Below are positions 1 through 8,019 of a stretch of DNA of 64,000 bases, one piece after another. Source of the DNA: Nocardia goodfellowii. Lineage in GTDB: Bacteria > Actinomycetota > Actinomycetes > Mycobacteriales > Mycobacteriaceae. Each line of letters starts with the position of its first letter. Position 1 is the first letter of the stretch. The notes beneath the pieces were generated by a model. It made no database searches and was not told where the DNA came from. It saw only the letters and a list, made by a program, of their open reading frames with translations. A program made the position numbers and the translations under genes. The stretch is from assembly GCF_017875645.1 (NCBI RefSeq), contig NZ_JAGGMR010000001.1:7316001-7380000 (forward strand). The letters are read 5' to 3'.

Positions 1-1978
1 CCACCGTCTTGTAGACGATGCGCTCCACCGGGACCTCGATGATCTTTTCGACTACCTTCTCGACCGGCTTCTCCACCACTCGCTCGATGATCTTCTCGAC
101 CGGCTTCTCGACGACCCGCTCCACGAACTTCTGCACGGGCACCTCGACGACCTGGTCGACCACGTTGACAACGGGCTTCTCCACCCGGCGCTCGATGGTG
201 ACCGGTTTGTCGACCACGTTGTCCTTGATGTCGACCATCAGCTTCTCCACCAGTCGCTGCACCTCGACCGGGCGGTTCTGCACGTTGTCGACGACGTTGA
301 CCACCAGCTTCTCGACCAGGCGCTGCACCTCGACGGGCTTATTCGAAATCTTGTCGACGATGCTGACCACCGGCTGTTCGATGTGCCGCTCCAGCCGGAT
401 CGGCTTGTCGGTGACCTGGTCGGTCATCGTGACGGTCGGCTTCTCGATGTGGCGGGTGATGCTGACCGGCTTGTCGATGACCTTGTCGGTCACCGTCACC
501 ACCGGCTTCTCGATCCGGCGACCCACCGTCACCGGCTTGTCGATGACCTGGTCCTGCACGGTGACCACGGGCTTCTCGATCCGGCGACCCACGGTCGTCG
601 GCTTGTCGACCACCTGATCGGTCACCGTCACGTTCGGCTTCTCGATCCGCCGTGGCACCGAAACCGGCTTGTTCACCACCTGATCGGTGACGGTGACGAC
701 CGGCTTCTCGATCCGGCGGGTGGCGGTCATCGGCTTGTCGACAACCTGGTCCTGTACCGAAACGCGCGGCTGCTCGGTCGTGCGGGTCACCTTGACCGGC
801 TTCTCGATCACCTGATCGGTCACGGTGACGATCGGCTTCTCGATCCGGCGCGTCAGCGAAACCGGCTTGTCCACAACTTGATCGGTCACGGTGACGACCG
901 GCTTCTCGATCCGGCGGCCGACCGTCATCGGCTTGTCCACGACCTGGTCCTGCACGGAAACGCGCGGCTTCTCGATATTGCGGAGCACGTTGACCGGCTT
1001 GTCCACCACCTGATCGGTGACCGTCACGACCGGCTTCTCGATCCGGCGGCCGACCGTCATCGGCTTGTCCACCACCTGATCGGTCACCGTCACGACCGGC
1101 TTCTCGATCCGGCGCGACAGCGAAACCGGTTTGTCCACCACCTGATCGGTGACCGTCACGATCGGCTTCTCGATCCGCCGACCGACCGTCATCGGCTTGT
1201 CCACCACCTGGTCGGTCACCGTCACGATCGGCTTCTCGATCCGGCGCGACAGCGAAATCGGTTTGTCCACCACCTGATCGGTGACGGTCACCCGCGGGCG
1301 CTCGGTCGTGCGAGTCACCTTGACCGGCTTGTCGATGACCTCATCGGTCACCGTGACGCGCGGCCGCTCAGTGGTGCGCGTGACCCGCACGGGCTTGTCG
1401 ATCACCTGGTCGGTGACGGTCACCCGCGGCTTCTCGATGGTGCGCGTCAGGTTCACCGGGCGGTCGATCACCTTGTCCGTCACCGTCACGACCGGCTTCT
1501 CGGTCGTCCGGGTCACGTTGACCGGCTTGTCGATCACCTTGTCCGTCACCGTGACCACGGGCTTCTCGGTCGTGCGCGTCACGGTGACCGGCTTGTCGAC
1601 GACCCGATCGGTCACCTTCACCACGGGCTTCTCGACCCGGCGGGTAACCGAGACCGGCTTGTCCACCACCTGATCGGTCACGGTGACGTTCGGCTTCTCC
1701 ACCACCCGGCTGACCTTGACCGGCTTGTCGCGGACCTCATCGGTCACGGTGACCACGGGGCGCTCCACCATGCGGGATACACGGGCCGGCTTGTCCACGA
1801 TCTGATCGACGGTGTCGACGACCAACCGTTCGATCACCCGCTCCATCTGCACCGGCTTGTCGATGACCTGCTCCACCGGGTGCTCGACCAATCGCTCCAC
1901 GGTGTAGGGACGGTCCACCACCTTGTCGGCTACATGCACGGGTTCCTCGAGCGGCTTACGGTCTTGTCTGTTGGCCAT
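1..1978 (-). CDS. Giant Val/Lys/Pro repeat protein, alveolin-like (3' end outside window)
   Basis: At least 659 residues with no stop before the window edge. The ATG at 1978 follows a GGAGG placed 5 bases upstream, and translation begins MANRQDRKPLEEPVHV. After about 60 residues the protein becomes a tandem 22-residue repeat close to VTVTDQVVDKPVxVxRRIEKP. Each unit is two 11-residue halves of the form VxVxxxVxxKP, so the DNA period is 66 bp and there are roughly 28 units. Near the window edge the pattern changes to a 12-residue VVEKPVEKIIER form. No signal peptide, membrane segment or cysteine is visible. Alternating Val and charged residues broken by Lys-Pro resemble the repeats of eukaryotic alveolins and articulins, which form filaments; a structural role here is inference only. 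The complementary strand is also open, but it has no ribosome site and a biased composition, so minus is preferred. Confidence 0.85.
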   Translation of the reverse strand, partial: MANRQDRKPLEEPVHVADKVVDRPYTVERLVEHPVEQVIDKPVQMERVIERLVVDTVDQIVDKPARVSRMVERPVVTVTDEVRDKPVKVSRVVEKPNVTVTDQVVDKPVSVTRRVEKPVVKVTDRVVDKPVTVTRTTEKPVVTVTDKVIDKPVNVTRTTEKPVVTVTDKVIDRPVNLTRTIEKPRVTVTDQVIDKPVRVTRTTERPRVTVTDEVIDKPVKVTRTTERPRVTVTDQVVDKPISLSRRIEKPIVTVTDQVVDKPMTVGRRIEKPIVTVTDQVVDKPVSLSRRIEKPVVTVTDQVVDKPMTVGRRIEKPVVTVTDQVVDKPVNVLRNIEKPRVSVQDQVVDKPMTVGRRIEKPVVTVTDQVVDKPVSLTRRIEKPIVTVTDQVIEKPVKVTRTTEQPRVSVQDQVVDKPMTATRRIEKPVVTVTDQVVNKPVSVPRRIEKPNVTVTDQVVDKPTTVGRRIEKPVVTVQDQVIDKPVTVGRRIEKPVVTVTDKVIDKPVSITRHIEKPTVTMTDQVTDKPIRLERHIEQPVVSIVDKISNKPVEVQRLVEKLVVNVVDNVQNRPVEVQRLVEKLMVDIKDNVVDKPVTIERRVEKPVVNVVDQVVEVPVQKFVERVVEKPVEKIIERVVEKPVEKVVEKIIEVPVERIVYKTV

Positions 1979-2519
1979 GATGCCTCCATTGATCAGTGTG
2001 TCCCGGCCTCTACCCGTAGCTCCCCTGGCGGGCATTCGAGAAAATAGCGAAATACTGGCTACGCACTTGGCCATTCAAACACAGACATGATCTTTGTCTA
2101 GGAAACGTTTTGGCCACCATTACGCAACCGAATGTTGTGTCGTGCTTCTCGAATCACACATAGTGCTCTCGAATTCGGTGGGAGCAGACCATTTCCGGAA
2201 AACAGGGCGTACACCATTCAGTGTCTACACAAACGAAAAAGCGAGGTCGACCGGGCTAAATTCCGAAAAGTCCGATTCTGCAGGACGATCGCGAATTACA
2301 GAGATGCAATTACCGGTGGCGGAGTTTAGCGCGACCCAGACGATTAGTCGACGGAATTACACCTACGCAATTCCAGCCGTTTCTAGGACAGAGAGCACAA
2401 GGAAAAGGACCGTCACCCAAGCCAACTCAGGGTTCCCGAAGCCGACCACAGCTGCTAGCGTTCGGTCTCGAAATGAGACTGTCCGGGCGCTGCCCCGGAA
2501 TGAGCAGAGGGGTGGGCCC
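1979..2519. other. 541-bp AT-richer intergenic region
   Basis: The stretch lies between the divergent starts of the repeat protein and the nitroreductase. It is visibly richer in A and T than its surroundings. No convincing reading frame with a ribosome site was seen on either strand. It must hold both promoters. An imperfect dyad, AGACATGATCTTTGTCT, lies near 2083-2099. Nothing else could be named. Confidence 0.6.
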
Positions 2520-3215
2520 ATGACCGGCCACGACCAGCCCGCGACGCCGAGCGACTACACCGCGCTGGCCCGGATTCTCGACAATCGCTGGACCTGCCGG
2601 CAGTTCCGGCCCGACCCGGTGCCGCGCGCCACGATCGAACAACTGCTGCGCCTGGCCCAGCGCTCCCCGTCCTGGTGCAATACCCAGCCCTGGCAGGTGG
2701 TGGTGACCGAGGGCGAAAGCACCGACCGATTCCGCAAGGAACTGCTCGAGCACATCCGGACCGCCGGTGCCGAACCGGACTTCGAGTTCCCCGCGCAGTA
2801 CACCGGCGTGTACCGGGACCGCCGGAAAGCCTGCGGGCTACAGCTGTACGAGAGCGTCGGTGTGGTCAAGGGCGACCAAGCGGGGACGATGCGACAGATG
2901 GTGCGCAACTTCGAACTCTTCGACGCACCGCACGTCGCGATCATCACCACCGCCGACGACCTCGGCGTCTACGGCGCGGTCGACTGCGGGCTCTACCTCG
3001 GCAACTTCCTGCTCGCCGCGCAGGCGCTGGGGCTCGGGGCCGCCCCGCAAGCCGCCCTCGCGACCTACGCACCGTTCCTGCGCGACCACTTCGACCTTCC
3101 GGCGGGGCGCAAAGTGGTCGCGGGCATCTCCTTCGGCTATCCCGACCCCGAGCATCCGGTCAACGGATTCCGCACTGCCCGTGCCGAACTGGCGGAAGTC
3201 GTCACCTGGCGATGA
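2520..3215 (+). CDS. Nitroreductase family protein
   Basis: 231 residues, FMN-dependent nitroreductase fold by sequence. The N-terminal flavin-binding region reads RWTCRQFRPDPVP followed by RSPSWCNTQPWQVVV, and a later stretch, GLYLGNFLLAAQALGLG, with the C-terminal SFGYPDPEHP is typical of the family. The ATG at 2520 follows the purine run AGAGGGG; upstream in-frame sequence is not protein-like. These enzymes reduce quinones, nitro compounds or related electrophiles with NAD(P)H; the substrate cannot be told. The 3' end overlaps the convergent HxlR gene by 14 bp, and HxlR-type repressors often control oxidoreductases of this kind, so a regulatory link is possible. Confidence 0.85.
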   Translation: MTGHDQPATPSDYTALARILDNRWTCRQFRPDPVPRATIEQLLRLAQRSPSWCNTQPWQVVVTEGESTDRFRKELLEHIRTAGAEPDFEFPAQYTGVYRDRRKACGLQLYESVGVVKGDQAGTMRQMVRNFELFDAPHVAIITTADDLGVYGAVDCGLYLGNFLLAAQALGLGAAPQAALATYAPFLRDHFDLPAGRKVVAGISFGYPDPEHPVNGFRTARAELAEVVTWR

Positions 3216-3654
3216 GACCCGGGCCCGGCTCGGGGCTGACATCGCGTGCGGCGAGTTCGTCTCCGCAACAATCACATTCGAGACGAGTCCGCGCTTCGCC
3301 AGTGCAGTCGCGATGCCGGTAGCGCACCGGCGGCCCCTCGGGCGCCAGGTAGGTGTCGCCCCAATCCCGGATGGCCATCAGGATCGGGTAGATGTCGTGG
3401 CCCTTCGGCGTCAGCCGGTACTCCTCGTAGGCGCCGACGGCCGCCTTCTGCTTCACCAGGATGCCGTGCTCGAGCAGCCGATCCAGCCGATCCTGCAGCC
3501 GGCCCCGGGAAATGCCGAGCGCGCTGTGAAAAGCGTTGAAGCGCCGGACACCGGCGAAGGCGTACTTCAGGATCAGCAACGTCCAACGGTCGCCCAAGAT
3601 CACCAGCGGCCGTGTGATCGAGCACGGCTCGTCGGCAAGTTCTTCGTAGCGCAC
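3202..3654 (-). CDS. HxlR-family winged-helix regulator
   Basis: 150 residues. It begins VRYEELADEPCSITRPLVIL and contains the HxlR core: GDRWTLLILKYAFAG, an FNAFHSALGISRGRLQDRL recognition region, and EYRLTPKGHDIYPIL. The N-terminal Cys of PCSITRPL is the residue that senses electrophiles or oxidants in many HxlR proteins. The C-terminal tail has a CDCCGDEL cluster that might bind metal. The GTG start at 3654 has no Shine-Dalgarno, but TAGCAT ends seven bases upstream, which suits a leaderless transcript. It is convergent with the nitroreductase gene. Longer upstream starts would run through the accD6 terminator and are rejected. Confidence 0.85.
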   Translation of the reverse strand: MRYEELADEPCSITRPLVILGDRWTLLILKYAFAGVRRFNAFHSALGISRGRLQDRLDRLLEHGILVKQKAAVGAYEEYRLTPKGHDIYPILMAIRDWGDTYLAPEGPPVRYRHRDCTGEARTRLECDCCGDELAARDVSPEPGPGLIAR

Positions 3655-3704
3655 GCAGACGATGCTACCCAGCGCGACGAGGCGTGTTGACCGCGCGAAA
3701 CAAA

Positions 3705-3731
3705 GGGGCCCCTGGCAATGCCAGGGGCCCA
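3705..3731 (-). terminator. Hairpin terminator after accD6
   Basis: GGGCCCCTGGCA at 3706-3717 pairs perfectly with TGCCAGGGGCCC at 3719-3730. On the minus strand it is followed by a short T-rich run (CCTTTGTTT). It lies 16 bp beyond the accD6 stop and closes the FAS-II operon. Confidence 0.75.
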
Positions 3732-3746
3732 GCCGTGCACGCGGTG

Positions 3747-5180
3747 CTACAGCGGGATGTTCTTGTGGTGGCTCTTGCGCGCGGGCGCGGCGGCCAGCGC
3801 GGCGGCGATGACACTGCGGGTCCGGGCCGGGTCGATGACCTCGTCCACCACCCCGATCGCGATGGCGCGGTCGACGCCGCCGGCGATCTGTTCGTGCTCG
3901 GCGGTCAGGCGCTCGTGCAGTGCCTCGCGCTCGTCCTCCGGCGCGGCGGCCAGCGCCTTCTTGTGCAGGATGCCGACCGCGGCCTTGGCGCCCATGACGG
4001 CGACCTCGGATCCGGGCCAGGCATACACCGCGGTCGCGCCCAGCGAACGGGCGTTCATCGCGATGTAGGCGCCGCCGTAGATCTTGCGGGTCACCAAGGT
4101 GACGCGCGGGACCCGGGCTTCGGCGAAAGCGTGCAGCAGCTTCGCGCCGCGGCGCACCACGCCCTCCCATTCCTGGCCGACACCGGGCAGGTAACCCGGA
4201 ACGTCGGTGACGACGACCAGCGGAATACCGAAGGCATCGCACAGACGCACGAAACGCGCTGCCTTCTCGGCACTTTCGGAATTCAGGCAGCCGCCGAGCC
4301 GGATCGGATTGTTGGCCAGGACACCGACGGTGCGGCCACCGAGGCGACCGAGACCGGTGACCATGCTGCGCGCGTAACCGCCCTGCAGTTCCTCGAAGGA
4401 GCTCTCACCATCGACGTTGTCGAGCAGTTCGTGAATGATCGGCTTCACGTCGTAGGCGCGCTTGGCCGACTCCGGCATCATCGCCTTGAGGTCGATGTCG
4501 CCGTGCGCGGCCGCGGTCAGGTCGAATTCGCCCTGCTCGGCGAACATCGACACCAGGCGGCGGGCGCGATGCATGGCATCGGACTCGTCGTCGGCCACGA
4601 TGTGGGTGACGCCGGACTTCTTGCCGTGCGTCTCCGGACCACCGAGGGTGACCATGTCGACGTTCTCGCCGGTCACCGAACGCACCACGTCGGGCCCGGT
4701 GACGAAGATCCGGCCCTCGGGCGCCATGATCACGATGTCGGTCAGCGCGGGGCCGTAGGCGGCGCCGCCGGCGGCGAAGCCGACCACGACGGAAATCTGC
4801 GGTACCAGGCCGGACGCGCGAACCATGGCCTCGAAGACCAGGCCGACCGCGTGCAGGGCCTCGACGCCCTCGGCCAGGCGAGCCCCGCCGGAATGCCAGA
4901 TGCCGACCACGGGAACGCCGGAATCGATGGCGGTGTCGATCGCGTCGACGATGTGCTTGCAGCCCTCCACACCCATCGCGCCACCCATCACGGTCGCGTC
5001 CGAGCAGTAGGCCACGGTGCGGACACCGTCGACCTCACCGATCGCCGCGAGCACGCCGGACTTGTCGCGCGGATGGAGCGGAAGGACCGTGCCAGGATCG
5101 AAGAACCGCTGCAGCCGGCCCAGCGGATCGCGCGGGTCGGCGGCGGTGTCCGGTTGCAACGCGGGCGCCATGATCGTCAT
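3747..5180 (-). CDS. accD6: Acyl-CoA carboxylase beta subunit AccD6
   Basis: 477 residues, carboxyltransferase subunit that transfers CO2 from biotin on an AccA-type subunit to acetyl- or propionyl-CoA, giving malonyl-CoA for FAS-II. Two crotonase-fold halves are visible. The N half has GIWHSGGARLAEGVEALH and GFAAGGAAYGPALTD; the C half has VTDVPGYLPGVGQEWEG and KIYGGAYIAMNARSLGA. These carry the acyl-CoA and biotin oxyanion loops. The ATG at 5180 follows AGGAG by 8 bases. It is the last gene of fabD-acpP-kasA-accD6, as in M. tuberculosis apart from the missing kasB. A 50-nt hairpin separates it from kasA and may set its expression relative to the upstream genes. Confidence 0.93.
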   Translation of the reverse strand: MTIMAPALQPDTAADPRDPLGRLQRFFDPGTVLPLHPRDKSGVLAAIGEVDGVRTVAYCSDATVMGGAMGVEGCKHIVDAIDTAIDSGVPVVGIWHSGGARLAEGVEALHAVGLVFEAMVRASGLVPQISVVVGFAAGGAAYGPALTDIVIMAPEGRIFVTGPDVVRSVTGENVDMVTLGGPETHGKKSGVTHIVADDESDAMHRARRLVSMFAEQGEFDLTAAAHGDIDLKAMMPESAKRAYDVKPIIHELLDNVDGESSFEELQGGYARSMVTGLGRLGGRTVGVLANNPIRLGGCLNSESAEKAARFVRLCDAFGIPLVVVTDVPGYLPGVGQEWEGVVRRGAKLLHAFAEARVPRVTLVTRKIYGGAYIAMNARSLGATAVYAWPGSEVAVMGAKAAVGILHKKALAAAPEDEREALHERLTAEHEQIAGGVDRAIAIGVVDEVIDPARTRSVIAAALAAAPARKSHHKNIPL

Positions 5181-5229
5181 CGCGTTTTCTCCTAAGTGAT
5201 GAATGCGCCGCTACCGCGGCTGCGTATGG

Positions 5230-5279
5230 CGATCCCCGGTGGGTTCGAGCAGTTTCGTGCTCGGCCCCACCGGGGATCG
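5230..5279 (-). promoter_or_regulatory. Long hairpin between kasA and accD6
   Basis: A 22-bp stem with one mismatch and one wobble closes on the hexaloop GTTTCG. The outer arm CGATCCCCGGTGGG at 5230-5243 pairs with 5266-5279, and the inner arm CGAGCA at 5246-5251 pairs with TGCTCG at 5258-5263. No T tract follows in the accD6 direction, so it may act in mRNA processing or stability rather than simple termination. Confidence 0.7.
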
Positions 5280-5297
5280 TTGTATATGCAGTCGTGG

Positions 5298-6548
5298 CTA
5301 GGCGCGACCGAAGGCGAGCGCGACATTGTGCCCACCGAAACCGAAGGAGTTGTTGATCGCGTATTCGATTTCCTGGCGCCGGGCTTCCCCGTGCACCACA
5401 TCGAGATCGATCTCCGGATCCTGGTTCTCCAGGTTCAGGGTCGGCGGAACGATGCCGTCCCGGATCGCGAGCACGGTGAGCACGGACTCGAGTGCGCCGA
5501 CGGCGCCGATCGAGTGGCCCAGTGCCGACTTCGGCGCGTAAACCGACGCGTGGTTGCCCACGGCCTTGTTGATCGCGTTCGCCTCGGCGGTATCGCCGAT
5601 CGGCGTCGCGGTCGCGTGCGCGTTGACGTGGGTGATGTCCTTCTTGGTCAGACCAGCGGTCTGCATCGCCCGGGTCATCGCGCGCGCTGCTCCGTCGCCC
5701 GACGGATCGGGAGCGACGAGATGGAAACCATCGGAAGTGATACCCGCACCGAGCAAGCGCGCGTGGATGGTGGCTCCACGGGCCTTGGCGCTTTCCTCGG
5801 TCTCGACGACCATGAGCGCACCGGCCTCACCGAACACGAACCCGTCGCGATCCCGGTCGAACGGACGCGAGGCGCCCTTCGGGTCGTCGTTGCGGGTGCT
5901 CATCGCGCGCATCATGCTGAACGCCGCGATCGGAATCGAGTCGATGTAACCCTCGACGCCGCCGGTGACAACCATGTCCGCGTCACCCATGACGATCATG
6001 CGCCATGCGTTGGCGATGGCCTCGGAGCCGGACGAGCATGCCGAGACCGGAGTGACCACTCCTGCCCGGGCCTTCAGTTCGAGACCGACCACGGCCGACG
6101 GGCCGTTCGGCATGACCATCTGAACAGCCAGCGGCGAAATCTTGCGGTAGCCACCGGTTTTCAGCTTGTCGACCGAATCGATGAGGGCATCGCCGCCACC
6201 GAGTCCGGTACCGATAGCCACACCCAGCCGCTCCGGATCGACCTCCGGGGAGCCCGCGTTGCGCCAGACCTCACGGCCGAGCACCAGCGCGAGCCGCTCG
6301 ACATACGCCATGCGACGGATCTCGACTCGTTCGAGCAGGGTGTCCGGGTTGACCTTCAGGTGTCCGCCGATGCGGACCGGAAGGCCGTATTCCTCGACGA
6401 AGGAATCCTCGAGAACGTCGATGCCGCTCTCGCCGTTGAGGAGTCCCTTCCACGTCGCATCGACGTCACCCGCGATCGACGTGGTCGCCGCCAGGCTGGT
6501 GACGACGACGTTGGGGAAATTCCCGTTCAAGGTGGAAGGAGTGGTCAC
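5298..6548 (-). CDS. kasA: Beta-ketoacyl-ACP synthase, KasA type
   Basis: 416 residues. It condenses malonyl-AcpM with a growing acyl chain in FAS-II elongation of meromycolate precursors. Thiolase-fold motifs are in place: nucleophile Cys171 in SACSSGSEA, His311 in [13 protein letters not shown], Lys340 and His345 in [11 protein letters not shown], and the C-terminal [10 protein letters not shown]. These positions match the known M. tuberculosis KasA numbering exactly. The GTG at 6548 lies 10 bases after the acpP stop with AGGG as a weak ribosome site. Only one Kas gene is present here; the second paralogue, kasB, which follows kasA in M. tuberculosis, is absent. Confidence 0.93.
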   Translation of the reverse strand: MTTPSTLNGNFPNVVVTSLAATTSIAGDVDATWKGLLNGESGIDVLEDSFVEEYGLPVRIGGHLKVNPDTLLERVEIRRMAYVERLALVLGREVWRNAGSPEVDPERLGVAIGTGLGGGDALIDSVDKLKTGGYRKISPLAVQMVMPNGPSAVVGLELKARAGVVTPVSACSSGSEAIANAWRMIVMGDADMVVTGGVEGYIDSIPIAAFSMMRAMSTRNDDPKGASRPFDRDRDGFVFGEAGALMVVETEESAKARGATIHARLLGAGITSDGFHLVAPDPSGDGAARAMTRAMQTAGLTKKDITHVNAHATATPIGDTAEANAINKAVGNHASVYAPKSALGHSIGAVGALESVLTVLAIRDGIVPPTLNLENQDPEIDLDVVHGEARRQEIEYAINNSFGFGGHNVALAFGRA

Positions 6549-6558
6549 TGTTTCGGCC

Positions 6559-6858
6559 CTACTCGGCGTCGAACTTGGCCTTGAGCTCCGCGGCGGCTTC
6601 GCTGTTCTCCGCCTCGAGCTTCTGGATGTAGTTGACGGCGTCGCCGACGGTCTTCAGGCTGGCCAGATCCTCGTCCGGGATCTTGACGCCGTACTTGTCC
6701 TCGGTCTGCACGGCGATCTCCACCATGGACAGCGAATCGATGTCCAGGTCATCGACGAAGGACTTCTCGATGGTCACCTCGGAGGGTTCGATACCCGTAA
6801 CCTCTTCGATGATCTTGCCGAGTTCCTCGACGATTTGTTCCTGGGTCAGAGCGGCCAC
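6559..6858 (-). CDS. acpM: Meromycolate-type acyl carrier protein
   Basis: 99 residues. It carries acyl chains on 4'-phosphopantetheine attached to Ser42 in [11 protein letters not shown]. The protein is acidic and helical, with the usual fourth helix [20 protein letters not shown] short Ala/Glu-rich extension ([17 protein letters not shown]) follows, as in AcpM of mycobacteria but shorter than its tail. The GTG at 6858 is chosen because GGGAG sits 7 bases upstream and the protein then starts [14 protein letters not shown]. It lies between fabD and kasA and supplies substrate to both enzymes. Confidence 0.93.
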   Translation of the reverse strand: MAALTQEQIVEELGKIIEEVTGIEPSEVTIEKSFVDDLDIDSLSMVEIAVQTEDKYGVKIPDEDLASLKTVGDAVNYIQKLEAENSEAAAELKAKFDAE

Positions 6859-6976
6859 TTGGTGGCTCCCTTCTTGTTTTCTCTTGCAGGGCTCTTGGAG
6901 TGTTTCGTATCGAGTGCGGCATTGGTTAGCACCGACTCGGTCACAACTGTGTGCGAACACAGCCGCGGGAGGAAAG

Positions 6977-7891
6977 CTAACCGGAAGTGGTGAACCCGGC
7001 CAACGCGGGGAGGTCTTCGGGGGTTTTCAGGGCCAGCGTGGGCGTGCCCTTCAGTTCCCGCTTCGCGATGCCGACCAGCGTGCCCGCCGGCGGCAATTCC
7101 CACACCGCGGATACTCCTGCGGCGCGGACGGTTTGAGTGCACAGATCCCACCGGACGGGCCGGGTGACCTGCGCCGCGAGCTTATCGACCGCATCGCGGC
7201 CGGACGCGACCGGCTTGCCGTCGAAGTTCGACAGCAGCACCCGGACCGGCTCGTTGGGCACGATCTTGGCGATCGCCTCGGCCACCGCGTCCTGGGCCGG
7301 AGCCATGAACTCGGTGTGGAAAGCCCCCGCGACGGGCAGGGCGCGCACGCGCGCCTTCTCCGGCGGGTTGGCGGCCAGTTCGGCCAGGGCCTCGAGCTTG
7401 CCCGCCGCCACGATCTGGCCGGCCGCGTTGCGGTTGGCCGGGATCAGGTCGAGTTCGGCGAGCCGCTGGAGCACGGTGGCCTCGTCGCCACCGAGCACCG
7501 CCGACATGCCGGTCGGTTCGAGCGCGCACGCCTTGGCCATCGCCGCACCACGGATGGCGGCCAAGGTCACCGCTTCGTCGGCGGAGATGACTCCGGCGAC
7601 CGCGGCGGCGGCGAGCTCGCCGACCGAATGTCCGGCGATGATGCTGTCGGCCGGAATCACGTCCGGCTCGATTCGGGAGAACGCCAGCAGCGCGGCGGCG
7701 ACCACCAGCGGCTGGGTGACGGCGGTGTCGGTGATCTCCTCGGCCGTCGCGGTAGTGCCGAGACGGACCAGATCCAGGCCGGAGGCCATGGACCAGAGCG
7801 CGAGACGGTCGTTCGCGCCAGGAAGGTCGAGCCAAGGCGCGAGCATGCCGGGTGTCTGGGACCCCTGTCCAGGGGCGAACAAAGCGATCAC
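6977..7891 (-). CDS. fabD: Malonyl-CoA:ACP transacylase FabD
   Basis: 304 residues. It moves malonyl groups from CoA to AcpM to feed FAS-II. The N terminus VIALFAPGQGSQTPGML is diagnostic, the nucleophile elbow is GHSVGELAA with Ser89, and the catalytic His lies in GAFHTEFMAP. The GTG start at 7891 has only a weak AGAGG upstream, but it matches the N terminus of the mycobacterial protein; longer starts would enter the terminator-like hairpin at 7955. First enzyme gene of the FAS-II operon, 118 bp upstream of acpM. Confidence 0.92.
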   Translation of the reverse strand: MIALFAPGQGSQTPGMLAPWLDLPGANDRLALWSMASGLDLVRLGTTATAEEITDTAVTQPLVVAAALLAFSRIEPDVIPADSIIAGHSVGELAAAAVAGVISADEAVTLAAIRGAAMAKACALEPTGMSAVLGGDEATVLQRLAELDLIPANRNAAGQIVAAGKLEALAELAANPPEKARVRALPVAGAFHTEFMAPAQDAVAEAIAKIVPNEPVRVLLSNFDGKPVASGRDAVDKLAAQVTRPVRWDLCTQTVRAAGVSAVWELPPAGTLVGIAKRELKGTPTLALKTPEDLPALAGFTTSG

Positions 7892-7954
7892 GCCTCTAAG
7901 AAAACACTGTGTGGTGCCTCGCAAGAGATGTCGACGCGAATGAAGGTTTGAGAA

Positions 7955-7981
7955 GGCTTTTGTGGGGGTCCCACAAAAGCC
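7955..7981 (-). terminator. Hairpin between the PucR-type regulator and fabD
   Basis: GGCTTTTGTGGG at 7955-7966 pairs perfectly with CCCACAAAAGCC at 7970-7981 around a GGT loop. On the minus strand it is followed by TTCTCAAACCTTC. It probably ends the aceE-regulator transcript and separates it from fabD, whose own promoter would lie at 7892-7954. A CCCACGTGGG palindrome overlaps the upstream side (7980-7989). Confidence 0.65.
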
Positions 7982-8019
7982 CACGTGGGATGTCCCGATC
8001 GACCGGTCCCCCAATTGCG

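Noticed and set aside
1..1978. CRISPR or simple satellite array with 66-bp period
   Set aside because: The units vary mainly in ways that keep the amino acids and the frame is unbroken; there are no unique spacers.
383..2047. 554-residue plus-strand frame rich in His, Arg, Asp and Leu
   Set aside because: It is the exact complement, codon for codon, of the minus-strand repeat gene. It has no ribosome site, while the minus strand has GGAGG and an ATG.
3655..4242. Long N-terminal extension of the HxlR gene
   Set aside because: It would run through the accD6 terminator and coding region; its residues are Arg/Gly-rich shadow sequence.
3684..5195. 503-residue plus-strand frame
   Set aside because: Antisense shadow of accD6 without recognisable domains.
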